Counted from the first letter of the stretch, positions 45,608 to 55,891 are shown. The stretch is 64,000 bases of DNA from Rhizobium sp. BK316 (GCF_014193695.1 NZ_JACHZR010000001.1:1463309-1527308); one strand, 5' to 3'. The notes: a model not told the origin generated them from the letters alone. Program-made: numbers and translations.

Positions 45608-46035
45608 GCCTGTCTCCCTTCGGCGATGTTCTGTTCGAGCTTTAGGATGCGCAGGAGACAGAAGAGCGTCGCGATGCCGATCGACCCGTCGAGGAAGACG
45701 CCGGCGAGATAGCCGATCGGCTGGCCGAAGACGAAGACGGCGAGAAAGAAGAAAACCGTGCCGAGCGTGCGGGAGGGGAAGACCGCAAGCCAGGCGAAAA
45801 CGCGGTAGCGGTCGATATCGAGCGTCGCCGGAATGTAGAAGATCGACAGGATGCCGAGCAGCAGGCCGGCAAATCGCGGCCAGATCAGCTGGTTGACGGT
45901 GATTCCGAAGAGACCGAGGATCCATTCCGGACAGAAGATGAGCGGCAGGACGAAGGCGAAGTTCAGAAGGATGCCGATCCAGACGAGGACCGCATGCCGT
46001 GCCTTCCATTTGCTGAGCGAGCGCGACTGGGTCAT
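45604..46035 (-). CDS. Four-helix integral membrane protein of unknown function
   Basis: 143 aa with four hydrophobic helices (about 15-37, 49-68, 80-105 and 111-130). It overlaps both neighbours by 4 nt, so it is produced with the cytochromes. The pattern (FGITVNQLIWPRFAGLLLGILSIFYI) resembles small DoxX-like or uncharacterised membrane proteins. It may be the membrane partner of the cytochromes or a quinone-binding unit, but no haem ligands are evident. Confidence 0.65.
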   Translation of the reverse strand: MTQSRSLSKWKARHAVLVWIGILLNFAFVLPLIFCPEWILGLFGITVNQLIWPRFAGLLLGILSIFYIPATLDIDRYRVFAWLAVFPSRTLGTVFFFLAVFVFGQPIGYLAGVFLDGSIGIATLFCLLRILKLEQNIAEGRQA

Positions 46036-47558
46036 AGCGTTTTCATATATTCGACGAGGGCGTCTTTTGCCGCGTCCGGCAGCTCGGTGCCGTAGCGATA
46101 TCCTTCATGGCCGGTATTGGCGTTGCCGGGCCGCGTCGTGTCGTAGCGAAAGAGATCGCCGCCCGCCGACTGATCCGAGCGGTAGCCGACTTTGGCAAGG
46201 TCGAACTCGTCGCTGCCGCGCAACCAGACGGACGGCCGCCCGGCGCTCGGTTCGAGCAGATCGCGCAGGGTCGGCACCGAGCCGTTGTGCAGATAGGGCG
46301 AGCGCGCCCAGATACCGTCGAGCGGGTGATTGGCATAGCCGTCCGTCTTGTGGAAACGGCTGAAGCGCCAGGGATAGCCGGCATAGAGCAGGTTCTGCTC
46401 GGCGGCGAAATTTTCCGTATAGGAGGTCCAGCGTCCGACATCGGTGCCGATCTCGGCGAGCGGAACCGTCTTGCCGAGGCGCGTGAAGCGCTGCCTGTCG
46501 TAGCTGTAGCCGTTGACATCCTTGAAGCCGTGGCAATCGGCGCAATAATGGAGGAAGAGCGTCTTGCCTTCCGCCGCCTTCGCCTGATCGATCCTGTCGG
46601 CGGCGGGGAATGGCGGCGAAGGCAGATCCCACATCCAGTCTTCGATGCGCGCAATCGACGCCCGGTCGACCGTCACGGGCGTGACACCGGCGCCGAGTGC
46701 GGCACTCAGGTTTCGTTCGGCGACGGAATCGTTGTTGCCGTCCCAATGGAGGTTCATGCCTTCGCGCGGGCGCTGGCGCCAGATGGCGGGATAGTCGGAG
46801 GAGCCGTTCAGCGCTGCTCCGCTGATATGGGCCTCGTCCATCGGAAAGTTGAACTGCAGGGCCTTGTAGGGGTTGAACGTATCCACGCGCCCCGGCCCCC
46901 ATTGCTCCTGGCGCTTGACGAAATCGAGTTGGGTGCCGAGGTCGAGAAAGGCGCTCTTGACCCGCGGGAAGACGACGTAGCGGTAGATCAGCCGCTCGAA
47001 GATATTGAGGTCGCCGCCGACCTTGGGACTGTCGATCGTCGCAATCAGCGCATCCGCGGTAAAGCCGGGATCGCGGCCGACATCGATGAAGAAACTGATG
47101 AATTCCTGCAGGCGCAGATTATTGGAAGGCGCGCCGGGAATGAGATGGCGAACCGGATCGCCGGGCAGACGATAGGTGCCGACATGACAGACGGAACAGT
47201 TGAGCCAGACCCGCTCGACGCCTGAGACCACGCGGCGCGACACCCCGATCGGAAGGTCGTCATCCGGCTTTTCGTAGAGGAAGCCGAAACGACCCCAGCC
47301 TTCCGGCCCGAGCTTGTCGGCATACATGACCGGCAGGGCCTTGAAGACCCAATAGGGCGGTCCCGTCGCCGTCTCGCTGCCGATCGAACCATGCATGAAA
47401 TGGTCCTTCGGACTGACGAAGGCGACAACATATTGGTTGACGAACACCAGATAGTAGACGAGCCCGAGCAAGATCAGCACGACGATCGCCAGCCACCAGC
47501 GCCGGTGGCGGGCAACGGCAATCTCGACGGGCGTCTTGCGGTCGTTGTCGCTGCTCAT
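46032..47558 (-). CDS. Membrane-anchored dihaem c-type cytochrome, paralogue of the 491-aa protein
   Basis: 508 aa. Transmembrane helix at about 21-45, haem sites CSVCH (121-125) and CADCH (339-343), and MNLHWDGNNDSVAERNLSAA (about 268-287), a motif type seen in cytochrome c peroxidase-like dihaem proteins. The C-terminus has WARSPYLHNGSVPTLRDLL, the usual second-haem loop of the superfamily. It follows the OYE-type gene by 34 nt. Confidence 0.85.
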   Translation of the reverse strand: MSSDNDRKTPVEIAVARHRRWWLAIVVLILLGLVYYLVFVNQYVVAFVSPKDHFMHGSIGSETATGPPYWVFKALPVMYADKLGPEGWGRFGFLYEKPDDDLPIGVSRRVVSGVERVWLNCSVCHVGTYRLPGDPVRHLIPGAPSNNLRLQEFISFFIDVGRDPGFTADALIATIDSPKVGGDLNIFERLIYRYVVFPRVKSAFLDLGTQLDFVKRQEQWGPGRVDTFNPYKALQFNFPMDEAHISGAALNGSSDYPAIWRQRPREGMNLHWDGNNDSVAERNLSAALGAGVTPVTVDRASIARIEDWMWDLPSPPFPAADRIDQAKAAEGKTLFLHYCADCHGFKDVNGYSYDRQRFTRLGKTVPLAEIGTDVGRWTSYTENFAAEQNLLYAGYPWRFSRFHKTDGYANHPLDGIWARSPYLHNGSVPTLRDLLEPSAGRPSVWLRGSDEFDLAKVGYRSDQSAGGDLFRYDTTRPGNANTGHEGYRYGTELPDAAKDALVEYMKTL

Positions 47559-47592
47559 GGGTCCACTCCGAATGCGCGGGCGATGGCGCGGT

Positions 47593-48978
47593 TCACTGGA
47601 AGGTCGGCGGCTCGTAAACGGACATGACCTGCTTGATCATCCTGTCATAACGCTCCTCGAAACTGTCGCCGTCGAAGCGGCTGAAGTCATAACAGCCGAG
47701 CGGGTTTTCGAGGTCGTTGAGAAGACACTTGTTGCAATAGGTGCATTCCTTTTCCGGGCCGTTCTGTCTGGTCAGGATGTCCGGCAGGTCATTGTTGGCA
47801 ACCAATGGACGCGCCATCGTCACACCGTCGCAAGCCTTGGAGCGGATCGCGTCGGCGATCCTGTCGGCATGCTGGAATCCGCCCGTACAGAGAACCCTGA
47901 TGTCGGGATCGATCTTGACGATCTCTTCGGAGACGGCGCGCGCATAGTCGAGGTTGATGCCCTCGATGACCTTGCCCCGGCGCCACCGCCACAGCGCCTG
48001 GAAGGCGCGCCCCAGGATCGGATTGGAAAAGATCGCGTAGTTCATCGGCGCCCGCGTGCCCTGCGAGAGCATGCCGTCATACCAGCGTCGCAAGTCGTTC
48101 AACGGCAGGTCGCCGGCCGGATTGCGCGGATGGGGAAAGGTCGAACCGCTCGATATATGGAAGGAATCGACGCCCTTGCCGCCGTCGAGCAACATCGTAC
48201 AGATCTTCACCGTCTCGTCGAGCGTGTTGCCCTTGCCGATCCAGGGATAGAGCCAGTCATTGTGGTCGACGCCATTGATCTTCATCTGCAGGTGAAAATC
48301 CTGGCCGACCTCGCGGCGGATCGCCCTGACGATCTCAAGCACGAAACGTGCCCTGCCCTCCCAGCCGCCGCCATATTCATCCGTCCGGTCGTTGATGCCG
48401 GAGCTCAGGAACTGAGTCAGCAGATAGCCGTTGGCGCCGTGAAGCTCGACACCGTCGAGCCCCGCCTGCCGGGCGCGCCGCGCCCCTTGTGCGAACTGTT
48501 CCACCACTTCGGCGATTTCGGGTTTCGTCATCGCCTGGGCGAGCAACCCATGGAAATAGTCGCTCTTGTTGGTCGAACTCAAGCCCTTGTTGAACAGGTT
48601 CTCGACGCCGCCCATGTCCTGCTGGCGGCCGGAATGGCTGAGCTGCATGATGAACCGACAGTCATAAGCATGAACACGATTGCCGACTTCGCGCCAGAAC
48701 GGGATCTTGTCGTCATTGTCGATCATCGCGTAGCGCACGAGGATGCGGCCGCGCACCGAGACCGGCGTAAAAGAGGAGATGATGCAGCCGATGCCGCCGC
48801 GCGCGAATTTCTCCTCCCAGTTCAGTCGAGCATGGCCGCCGTGGCCGTTATAGTCGTCGAACTGGCCGGAAATATTCGATCGAAACAGACGGTTCTTGAC
48901 GCGCAGGGAACGGAACGTCAGTTCGTTGAAAATAACCGCTGCGTTATCGGCATGTGTATACTGACTGTCTGGATGCAT
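47593..48978 (-). CDS. NADH:flavin oxidoreductase (Old Yellow Enzyme / dienoyl-CoA reductase-like)
   Basis: 461 aa from the ATG at 48978; a TTG at 49011 would add 11 residues. FMN-binding TIM barrel with RLRVKN-type start (FRSLRVKNRLFRSNISG), FIMQLSHSGRQ, the active-site HGANGYLLTQFLSSGINDR followed by DEYGGG, and a C-terminal ECTYCNKCLLNDLENPLGC that supplies the cysteines of a 4Fe-4S cluster as in dienoyl-CoA reductases. The C-terminal NAD(P)/FAD domain of those enzymes is missing, so electrons must come from or go to a partner. It is the first gene of the cytochrome-GMC operon. Confidence 0.85.
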   Translation of the reverse strand: MHPDSQYTHADNAAVIFNELTFRSLRVKNRLFRSNISGQFDDYNGHGGHARLNWEEKFARGGIGCIISSFTPVSVRGRILVRYAMIDNDDKIPFWREVGNRVHAYDCRFIMQLSHSGRQQDMGGVENLFNKGLSSTNKSDYFHGLLAQAMTKPEIAEVVEQFAQGARRARQAGLDGVELHGANGYLLTQFLSSGINDRTDEYGGGWEGRARFVLEIVRAIRREVGQDFHLQMKINGVDHNDWLYPWIGKGNTLDETVKICTMLLDGGKGVDSFHISSGSTFPHPRNPAGDLPLNDLRRWYDGMLSQGTRAPMNYAIFSNPILGRAFQALWRWRRGKVIEGINLDYARAVSEEIVKIDPDIRVLCTGGFQHADRIADAIRSKACDGVTMARPLVANNDLPDILTRQNGPEKECTYCNKCLLNDLENPLGCYDFSRFDGDSFEERYDRMIKQVMSVYEPPTFQ

Positions 48979-49011
48979 GCGGGGCTTATCCAAAGTAACG
49001 TGCCGCGGCAA

Positions 49012-49866
49012 CGAGAGAAAAGGAAAAGAAACCGAAATGCACTGCTGACTGTATAACTTTCAGGTGTGAGCGACGGTAATTCAATCCTATGTAGTTTGCA
49101 AATGGATTTCGGACAGCGACGAAATTTGAATACTTGCGATTGCAAATTTCCCGTATTGCTGAACATTTCGGCTTGAAGGGACCCAATGCGCTGCCGCCGG
49201 CAAGTCCTTTACCCGCTGTCGACAAGGCGCCCCAAGCGCGTGGCAACCGGAGATCACCGGGATCTGTGCAAAGCGTTTCGGTTACGAGAGCGTGGCGAGA
49301 TTATGCGTACTGATAAATCAAAATATTGAAATCACTTGTAATTTTTTCGTCACCCGTCTGTCGGGAGGCCGCCCTTTTGGCCGGAATGGCTGGCAGCGTG
49401 GCGTCAATGGCAGAGAGGCGCGCCGAGCCGCACGCCGGAGCACAAAAGCCTTGTCATTGCCAAATGGCGCCTTCGATGGCATCGCAACCGGCTGACTTTT
49501 GCACGTAGACCATGCGGTCCTTTGCCGGCTCTTGGCGTATCAATGCAGGACAAGGCCGCGCTGGTCTGTGATATGGCGGGGCGTCGCGTAAGCCCATGAT
49601 GCTTGCCTTTTGCGGCATTTGATTAATACTAATGCACCGATTCCTGTGATTTGTACTGTTAATTCTCTTTAAAATTGCATTGTATTCGCGCGCCACTCTG
49701 TTAAGACTTCAAGGGGATTTCGACTTGGTCGCGGGTTGAGAAGGATGTGGGGTTGGAGTCATCTCAAGATGCCAATGCGACCCGGTCCAGCGGTCGACTG
49801 TCTGGTCGTGCTGTGGGAGGCGTCGGCACCGGCGGGAACGAAGCCAAAGATGGAGAAGGATGTCAG
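49012..49866. other. Long intergenic region with no supportable gene
   Basis: About 855 nt between the divergent OYE-type and secreted-protein genes. It has AT-rich islands at 49285-49345 and 49615-49690, the second being a plausible promoter zone for the gene at 49867. Small open frames lack ribosome sites or family features. I see no tRNA, riboswitch or IS end. Confidence 0.6.
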
Positions 49867-51111
49867 ATGAGGCTGATTGCATCTTTCCTGATCGTCATGG
49901 CCGCAAGCGTCGGCCATGCTGCGGCAGAAGATCTTGAGATCGGCGGGCAGAAACTGGCCGTGACCGGGTTCGGCATCTCCAAGAGCACCAGCGGACGGCT
50001 CGTCAACGTGCTGGCCGACGACCCGCTTGCACAGGCCCAGAAGACGATCAAGGGCGTCTATATTCCGGCCGGAACCCGGCTGGCCTTTCTCGATCGTTCC
50101 TATCGCGACAAAGGCCGCATGTGGAACCTCGTTTCAACCGAGGACGGCATTCTGGCCTATGTCCGGGCCGGCGTGAATGGACGCGGCGCCCAGTACTGGA
50201 CCCAAGACCAGATCGGCAACTTCTTCGCCGCAGGGGCGGACCAGATTGCCGTCGTCCAGGCGCCACAGACGATCAAGACGGACAAATACGGGGCCATTTC
50301 GCTGACCGCCTCGGAAATCTACCGTGTCGATCCGGAGGCGCCCCAGGACAATGGACAGGTGCCCCTCGTTCTCGATCGGTCGAAACTCGGGGATGCCTGG
50401 AGCACCAACGAGACGATCTTCGTTCCCGAGCAGATGGTTGCCCTGCTCTCCGCGGAGACCTTCAGGAATGCCGGCGACCTGGAGCAGCCGTTCACCGAGT
50501 ACGACCCGGCTCGCGAGGTTCTTTCGGCGGTCGATACTGCGCTGCAGACGAAGACCTTGCCCGATGCAGCCGCCCTGCGCCGGCGGGTTCAGGACTTTCT
50601 GACCAGCCGTTTCATTACGAGCAAGAGCTGCGAGAGCGAGATCAGCTTCAGCCTGGATGCCGGGGCCGAGGCCGCGCTGGGCTTGAGCGGGCTGTTGTCT
50701 CCGGTAGAGGCGAAGCTCAAATTGACGGGGTCGATCGCAGGTGCAACCAAATACGCCAAGGGCGAGGAATTCGATATCGTCCGCGTGCGCCAGGCCGACA
50801 ATCCCTATATCTACGAGATCAAGACGTCGTCCAACCGGCCCGACTGCGCAAGCGCCCCGAAATCCCGCATCACCGTCGCCGGCACCGATGGAGTCCGCGG
50901 CGAGATCAATGAAGCCAATCTGGAGGAGGCAGGCTTCGGAGAAAAGACACAGGGCTCGCCCGTCTATACGTGCCGTGCCGAATTCTTCGCGCTCAGGGAC
51001 ATTCTTGCAAACAAGGCCTTCCTGCCACAAACGATTTCGACCTTCGTCGTGGCCAACCTCGCGGAATTTCGCGGGGCAAGCGACCCCAGCACCTGCGCAG
51101 CGAACAAATAA
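49867..51111 (+). CDS. Secreted protein of unknown function
   Basis: 414 aa from the ATG at 49867 (AGAAGGA site); an in-frame start 120 nt upstream would bury the signal peptide and is rejected. Signal peptide MRLIASFLIVMAASVGHAAA, cleavage before EDLEIGG. The mature protein contains four to five spread cysteines (CESEI, DCASAP, YTCRAEF, STCAANK), which may form disulphides, and no membrane segments or lipobox. No family recognised. It stands alone, so context does not help. Confidence 0.7.
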   Translation: MRLIASFLIVMAASVGHAAAEDLEIGGQKLAVTGFGISKSTSGRLVNVLADDPLAQAQKTIKGVYIPAGTRLAFLDRSYRDKGRMWNLVSTEDGILAYVRAGVNGRGAQYWTQDQIGNFFAAGADQIAVVQAPQTIKTDKYGAISLTASEIYRVDPEAPQDNGQVPLVLDRSKLGDAWSTNETIFVPEQMVALLSAETFRNAGDLEQPFTEYDPAREVLSAVDTALQTKTLPDAAALRRRVQDFLTSRFITSKSCESEISFSLDAGAEAALGLSGLLSPVEAKLKLTGSIAGATKYAKGEEFDIVRVRQADNPYIYEIKTSSNRPDCASAPKSRITVAGTDGVRGEINEANLEEAGFGEKTQGSPVYTCRAEFFALRDILANKAFLPQTISTFVVANLAEFRGASDPSTCAANK

Positions 51112-51293
51112 GCTTCCGGATCCCGCATATCCGAGCATTGTGACAGAATCGTCTTCTCGCGCGGGGATACTAAGCCCCTGCGCCGTCTTCCCTTTCTCCA
51201 TACAACCCGCGTGACCTCGGACCTTAGTCCGTTCCGGACAGGCATGTTTCCGTGCATGATCCAGAGTTGGGTCGCAACTTGGGGAGGAATACT

Positions 51294-51500
51294 GTGATCT
51301 ACGAAAGGCGGAATGTTACCGATAGCTCGACAGAACGGACGCGCTTCGAGAAAGAAGCGGCAGAAGCCCTCAACAGGCATTACCGGCGCCCGATCGCTAT
51401 CTGGTTTTCCTGGCAGCCGGGTCAGAAGCCCAATACCATCGATCTGCGGGCCACGCCCCAGGTTCTATCTCAAGATGAGAGCCAAGGACCGATCAACTGA
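51294..51500 (+). CDS. Small hypothetical protein
   Basis: 68 aa from the GTG at 51294, chosen because GGGGAGGA lies 6 nt upstream; an ATG 42 nt earlier has no site. The sequence YERRNVTDSSTERTRFEKEA and HYRRPIAIWFSWQPGQ has no recognised family. Isolated between the secreted protein and the polysaccharide genes; could be chance. Confidence 0.4.
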   Translation: MIYERRNVTDSSTERTRFEKEAAEALNRHYRRPIAIWFSWQPGQKPNTIDLRATPQVLSQDESQGPIN

Positions 51501-51656
51501 CATCACTGATCTTCGCTTTTTGAAGTGTGCGCCTATCTCGCCGGCTGCCCGCTCGGTCACAGGCGCCGGGACGATTCGACAATGAAGCGAGCGCCTGAAG
51601 GGGCTCAGAATATCCGAAGCGGAAAGAGTGGAAGCCGGCGCAAAAACCGGGCTTGA

Positions 51657-53666
51657 TCACGCGGCGGTATTGGCCTCGGCAGCGCTCAGCGCCAGATCCG
51701 TCACCTCGCCGGTCGAGGCATAGCCGGAGACGAGCTCGGCAAGCATCAGGCGGGCAGCCGGTATGTCGTTGCGGTCGAGTGCCGCATCGAGAACCTTCAG
51801 CCGCTTGGAAAGCTCCGGCCAGAAGAGGAAATCCTCGCGCGCCTTCATGATGCGCGGATGCTGCGTCGTCTCGGGATTGTCGCCGATCAGCAATTCCTCG
51901 TAGAGCTTTTCGCCAGGCCTGAGACCCGTGACGGAAAGCTCGATATCGCCTTCGGGATTGTCGTCGCTGCGCAGCGTCAGGCCGGAGAGATCGATCATCC
52001 GGCGCGCCAGATCGGCAATGCGCACCGGTTCGCCCATGTCGAGCAGGAAGACATCCCCGCCATCGGCCATGGCGCCGGCCTGGATGACGAGCTGCGAGGC
52101 CTCGGAGATCGTCATGAAGTAGCGGGTGATGTCTGGATGCGTCAGCGTCACTGGGCCACCATCCCTGATCTGCTGGCGAAACAGCGGCACGACGGAACCG
52201 GAGGATCCGAGCACATTGCCGAAGCGGACCATCGAGAAATTGGTGTGCGTGCGGCCGGCTGCACGCTCGGATGCCAGCGCCTGCAGCACCATTTCGGCAA
52301 GCCGCTTGCTGGCGCCCATGATATTGGTCGGGCGCACGGCCTTGTCGGTGCTGATCAGCACGAAATTCGACACGCCGTATTTTTCGGCCGCCTGGGCTGT
52401 TATCAGCGTGCCCATGACATTGTTCTTGATGCCTTCGACGGCATTTTGCTCGACGAGCGGCACGTGCTTGTAGGCGGCGGCATGATAGAGCGCCTGCGGC
52501 CGCCAGCTCATGATGATATGCTCCATGCGGTCGCGGTCGCGAACCGAACAGAGGATCGGCACGATCTGTACCGTCTGCTGCTCGTAAAGTTCCGAAAGCT
52601 TCTGCAGCTCGCCATGGATCGCGTAAAGCGCGTATTCGTTCTGCTCGACGAGGATGAGATGTGTCGGGCCGCTGCGCAGGATCTGGCGGCAGAGCTCGCT
52701 GCCGATCGAGCCGCCGGCACCCGTCACCATCACCACCTTGCCCAGCGTCGCCTTATCGAGCAGCTCCTGGCGCGGCGCCACAGCCTCTCGACCGAGAAGG
52801 TCTTCGATTTCGAGTTCACGAATATCGGAAACGGCGATGCGGCCCTGGGCGAGCGCCGTCATATCCGGCAGCGTGCGGACATTCACCCTGGACTTGCGGA
52901 TCTGCTCGAGGATCTCGTTGCGGCGCTGGCGCGATGCCGAGGGCAGAGCCAGAAGCACGTTGCGGACATCAAGCGTCTGGACGAGTTCGGTCAGGTCGGA
53001 CGGGTCATAGATCGGCAGGCCGGCCATTATGCCGCCCTTGAGCTTCGGGTCGTCATCGAGATAACCGACGACGTTGAGCTCGGCGCTGTTGGTCAGCGCG
53101 GCGGCAAGCTGCCGGCCGGAGCTGCCCGCGCCATAGATCAGCACCTTTGCCATCGCGCCTTTGTGCAGGATGCGCTGATAGGTATCGCCCAGCCAATAGC
53201 GGATGCCGAGGCGCGAAAGGCCGATCGCGATCAAGAGCAGGAAGGGCTGCAGGATACCGACCGTACGCGGGATGCCGGGAACGCTGAGCGCCGTGAAGAT
53301 CGTCGCAAAGGCAACGCCATAGATCGCAATCGCCTTCAGCACTGCCAGAAAAGCGGCAATGCCGGCATAACGGAAGATCGCCCGGTACATGCCCATGACG
53401 ATGAAGATCGGCAGCGCCAGACACAGCGACACGAGAACCGCGAGCCACTGCACGCCCGTCAGCACCGTCCACTCATTCAGGCGGAAACAATAGGCAAGCC
53501 AGATGGTGAGAACACAGAGGCTGGAATCGACGATCAGCGCGAGAATACGCTTGGCCGGGCGCGGCATCGCCAATAGCGGTCCAACCAGTGCCTGCATCGA
53601 CATCCAGGACCGGCTGGTCTTTGATCCGTCGCTCGAGGGATCATCATGCATTTTTATAGTGTCCAC
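51657..53666 (-). CDS. Nucleotide-sugar 4,6-dehydratase, WbpM/CapD family membrane protein
   Basis: 669 aa. Four N-terminal transmembrane helices (about 40-145), a first Rossmann domain (IYGAGSSGRQLAAAL) and a second SDR domain (VTGAGGSIGSELCRQI) with STDKAVRPTNIMGASKR, the S-M-K active site characteristic of the long-form dehydratases, where Met replaces the SDR Tyr. It makes 6-deoxy-4-keto UDP-sugars for surface polysaccharide. The GTG at 53666 or the ATG at 53651 may be the start. It is 101 nt after the sugar transferase gene, same strand. Confidence 0.9.
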   Translation of the reverse strand: MDTIKMHDDPSSDGSKTSRSWMSMQALVGPLLAMPRPAKRILALIVDSSLCVLTIWLAYCFRLNEWTVLTGVQWLAVLVSLCLALPIFIVMGMYRAIFRYAGIAAFLAVLKAIAIYGVAFATIFTALSVPGIPRTVGILQPFLLLIAIGLSRLGIRYWLGDTYQRILHKGAMAKVLIYGAGSSGRQLAAALTNSAELNVVGYLDDDPKLKGGIMAGLPIYDPSDLTELVQTLDVRNVLLALPSASRQRRNEILEQIRKSRVNVRTLPDMTALAQGRIAVSDIRELEIEDLLGREAVAPRQELLDKATLGKVVMVTGAGGSIGSELCRQILRSGPTHLILVEQNEYALYAIHGELQKLSELYEQQTVQIVPILCSVRDRDRMEHIIMSWRPQALYHAAAYKHVPLVEQNAVEGIKNNVMGTLITAQAAEKYGVSNFVLISTDKAVRPTNIMGASKRLAEMVLQALASERAAGRTHTNFSMVRFGNVLGSSGSVVPLFRQQIRDGGPVTLTHPDITRYFMTISEASQLVIQAGAMADGGDVFLLDMGEPVRIADLARRMIDLSGLTLRSDDNPEGDIELSVTGLRPGEKLYEELLIGDNPETTQHPRIMKAREDFLFWPELSKRLKVLDAALDRNDIPAARLMLAELVSGYASTGEVTDLALSAAEANTAA

Positions 53667-53767
53667 CCATCATCCAGCCTGACTTCTTCTTGTCCTTTTC
53701 GATCTTAAGTGCAACCGAATAATCGGTAGTCGCTTACGCAATCTGTTTATAACCTTGGGTAGTAGCC

Positions 53768-54391
53768 TCAATGGGTTATGCCCTTGCTGCCCAATACCTT
53801 GCCGACAGTCATCGCCAGAATGCGCATATCCATGAAGAAGGAGCGGCGTTGTAGATAATCAACGTCGAACTTCACCTTTTCGGGAATCGGCAGCTCGTCG
53901 CGGCCGTTGACCTGCGCCCAACCCGTCAGCCCCGGCAGCAGCGTATCGACGCCTTCGGCGGTGCGCTGCGCGATCAGGTCGTCCTGGTTATAGAGCGCCG
54001 GACGCGGGCCGACGAAGCTCATCTCGCCCTTCAGGATACACCAGAGCTGCGGCAGTTCATCGAGACTCGACTTGCGCAGGAACCCGCCGATCGGCGTCAG
54101 GTAACGGGAGGGCTCATCGAGCAGATGCGTGGCAACCGTCGGCGTGTCGATCCGCATGCTGCGGAATTTCGGCATCCGGAAGATCCTGTTGCCGCGCCCT
54201 ACCCGGTTCGACCAATAAAGCGCGGGTCCAGGTGACGTCAGGCGCACACAAAGCGCCACGATGCCGATCGGAATGATCAGGATCAGGGCTGCCACCAGAG
54301 CCAGGAAAAGATCCATTGCCCGCTTCACGTCCGTCCTCGCGTTTCCGGCCCCCGGCGGCCTGCCCTGCCCTATCGTCTCCTGCCAGTTCAC
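53768..54391 (-). CDS. Undecaprenyl-phosphate sugar phosphotransferase (short form, bacterial sugar transferase)
   Basis: 207 aa with one N-terminal membrane segment ([20 protein letters not shown], about 29-48) and the catalytic domain of WecP/ExoY-like initiating transferases: [17 protein letters not shown], the DEL motif in [20 protein letters not shown] and [13 protein letters not shown]. It transfers a sugar-1-phosphate to undecaprenyl phosphate, starting a polysaccharide repeat unit. It is short because it lacks the extra N-terminal helices of WbaP-type enzymes. Confidence 0.9.
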   Translation of the reverse strand: MNWQETIGQGRPPGAGNARTDVKRAMDLFLALVAALILIIPIGIVALCVRLTSPGPALYWSNRVGRGNRIFRMPKFRSMRIDTPTVATHLLDEPSRYLTPIGGFLRKSSLDELPQLWCILKGEMSFVGPRPALYNQDDLIAQRTAEGVDTLLPGLTGWAQVNGRDELPIPEKVKFDVDYLQRRSFFMDMRILAMTVGKVLGSKGITH

Positions 54392-54676
54392 GTCAACGAC
54401 CCTTTCGGGGGCAAGGGCTCTTTATGCGTTGTTCTCAGCCATTTGCAGCAATTCCGCCACTTCTTCCGAAATGATACTTCCACCAAGCCATTGAGAATAC
54501 TTGTCTTTCTTACCGTTACGGAAGTTAACAAAGCCATCGTTTCCGACACCTGTTCTTCATCCGAAAAATGACACGTCTTCCAATCGTTCCAATGACAGCA
54601 CCAAAAAGCAAGTCTTGCAGCCTTTTAGTGGCCACCAGCAGTCACGGTGACCAGCTCTCACCTTATTTGAAAGTGT

Positions 54677-55891
54677 TCAAGCCCTTCGAGCGACCGGACT
54701 GTTCTGCCGTACCAGAGCCATCAGCATCGGCCCGAGCGAGAATTCTCCTCGCGCTCCCTTGCGGGTCAGGTCACGCAGATAGCCGCCCGGTGAGTTGATA
54801 TGGATTGCCCGTTCCAGCATGCAGGCGATGACGACAGCAGCATTTTCCCGGCCCAGACTTTCGCAAGCCGCCTGATAGGTCTCTGGGGTGATCCCAAGCA
54901 TAGAACGCACGGTGATGGCAGCGGTCACGAGATCTCGCCATCCGCTGATCGATCCTCCCTGAGCATAATCGCTGATCTGCGGGCAGGCCTGCAGGATGAG
55001 GGCGAGAGGGAATATTTTCTGGGATGCCGCCGTCTGACTTGGCTCAGCCGTCATCGGCAGCGTTTCCACTTGCACCGTGTTATGAGATTCTAATTCAAGA
55101 GAGTTTGTATTTGAATTCTGTATATGCGGTTCATTTTGAACCACACTGGCGCTCGTTTTTTTGAAATTATCGAAGCTGGTCAACAGATTGACGATATCGG
55201 CGCGAAGGTCTTCGAGCTTCAGGCGCGCGTCATCCAGGTCGGAAGCCGCGGGATTGCGGGGCAGGCATGCGAGATGGCGGATATAGGCAGCCTCGATGTC
55301 GTCCCAGTCGCCGGGAACGCCTTCGTCGACTGCGACATCGATCAGCTTGCGGACGTCGCGACGGCAGATTGTCAGAAGCTCGCGCGAACGCCGAAGTGCC
55401 AGCCGATCAGCCTCGATCTTTTGAGCCATGGCAGCCAGCTCCTCGCTGCGGGCGAGAAGCGGCGCCAGACTGAAGCCATAGGCATCCTCCAGTTCACCGG
55501 AACTCTTTCGACGGGCAAAACGCTTGCCGTTGGCGCTGTCCTTGCGGATGATCAGGCCGACCTCTACCAGAGCCGCCAGATGCCGACGCAGCGTGGTGAC
55601 TGCAATGCCGTGCGCCCGGAGCATGAGCTGCCGGTTGGACGGAAAGACGACCATGTTCGCGTCACCGGAGAGATGGCTCTCGGGATAGAAGGAGAGAAGG
55701 GCGTTCAGGACCGCAAGTGTGCGATCGGAAATGTCGAGCAGCGGGCGTGCTTCGCAGACATTGCGAAACACTTTCCACTTGTCGACGGATTGATCTGGTT
55801 TAACTGATTCGACCTGAAGCTGACCTTTCATCAAGGCGAGCGACATCGGCCGCCGCCCGAAAGGCGTCGTCACAAATCCCGTATCCATCAT
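54677..55891 (-). CDS. repC: Plasmid replication initiator RepC
   Basis: 404 aa. The N-terminus TTPFGRRPMSLALMKGQL is the typical RepC opening, followed by the winged-helix DNA-binding segment (NRQLMLRAHGIAVTTLRRHL) and the LARSEELAAMAQKIEADR helices. RepC starts replication at an origin that lies inside repC in known repABC plasmids. It is 204 nt downstream of repB; that gap encodes the antisense RNA. Diverged C-terminal third (NSLELESHNTVQVETLPM region) is normal for incompatibility groups. Confidence 0.95.
   Translation of the reverse strand: MMDTGFVTTPFGRRPMSLALMKGQLQVESVKPDQSVDKWKVFRNVCEARPLLDISDRTLAVLNALLSFYPESHLSGDANMVVFPSNRQLMLRAHGIAVTTLRRHLAALVEVGLIIRKDSANGKRFARRKSSGELEDAYGFSLAPLLARSEELAAMAQKIEADRLALRRSRELLTICRRDVRKLIDVAVDEGVPGDWDDIEAAYIRHLACLPRNPAASDLDDARLKLEDLRADIVNLLTSFDNFKKTSASVVQNEPHIQNSNTNSLELESHNTVQVETLPMTAEPSQTAASQKIFPLALILQACPQISDYAQGGSISGWRDLVTAAITVRSMLGITPETYQAACESLGRENAAVVIACMLERAIHINSPGGYLRDLTRKGARGEFSLGPMLMALVRQNSPVARRA

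Noticed and set aside
44132..46009. Extended frame for the 491-aa cytochrome to 46009
   Set aside because: The extra N-terminal part overlaps the four-helix protein in another frame; the ATG at 45607 overlaps its stop and starts with the membrane anchor.
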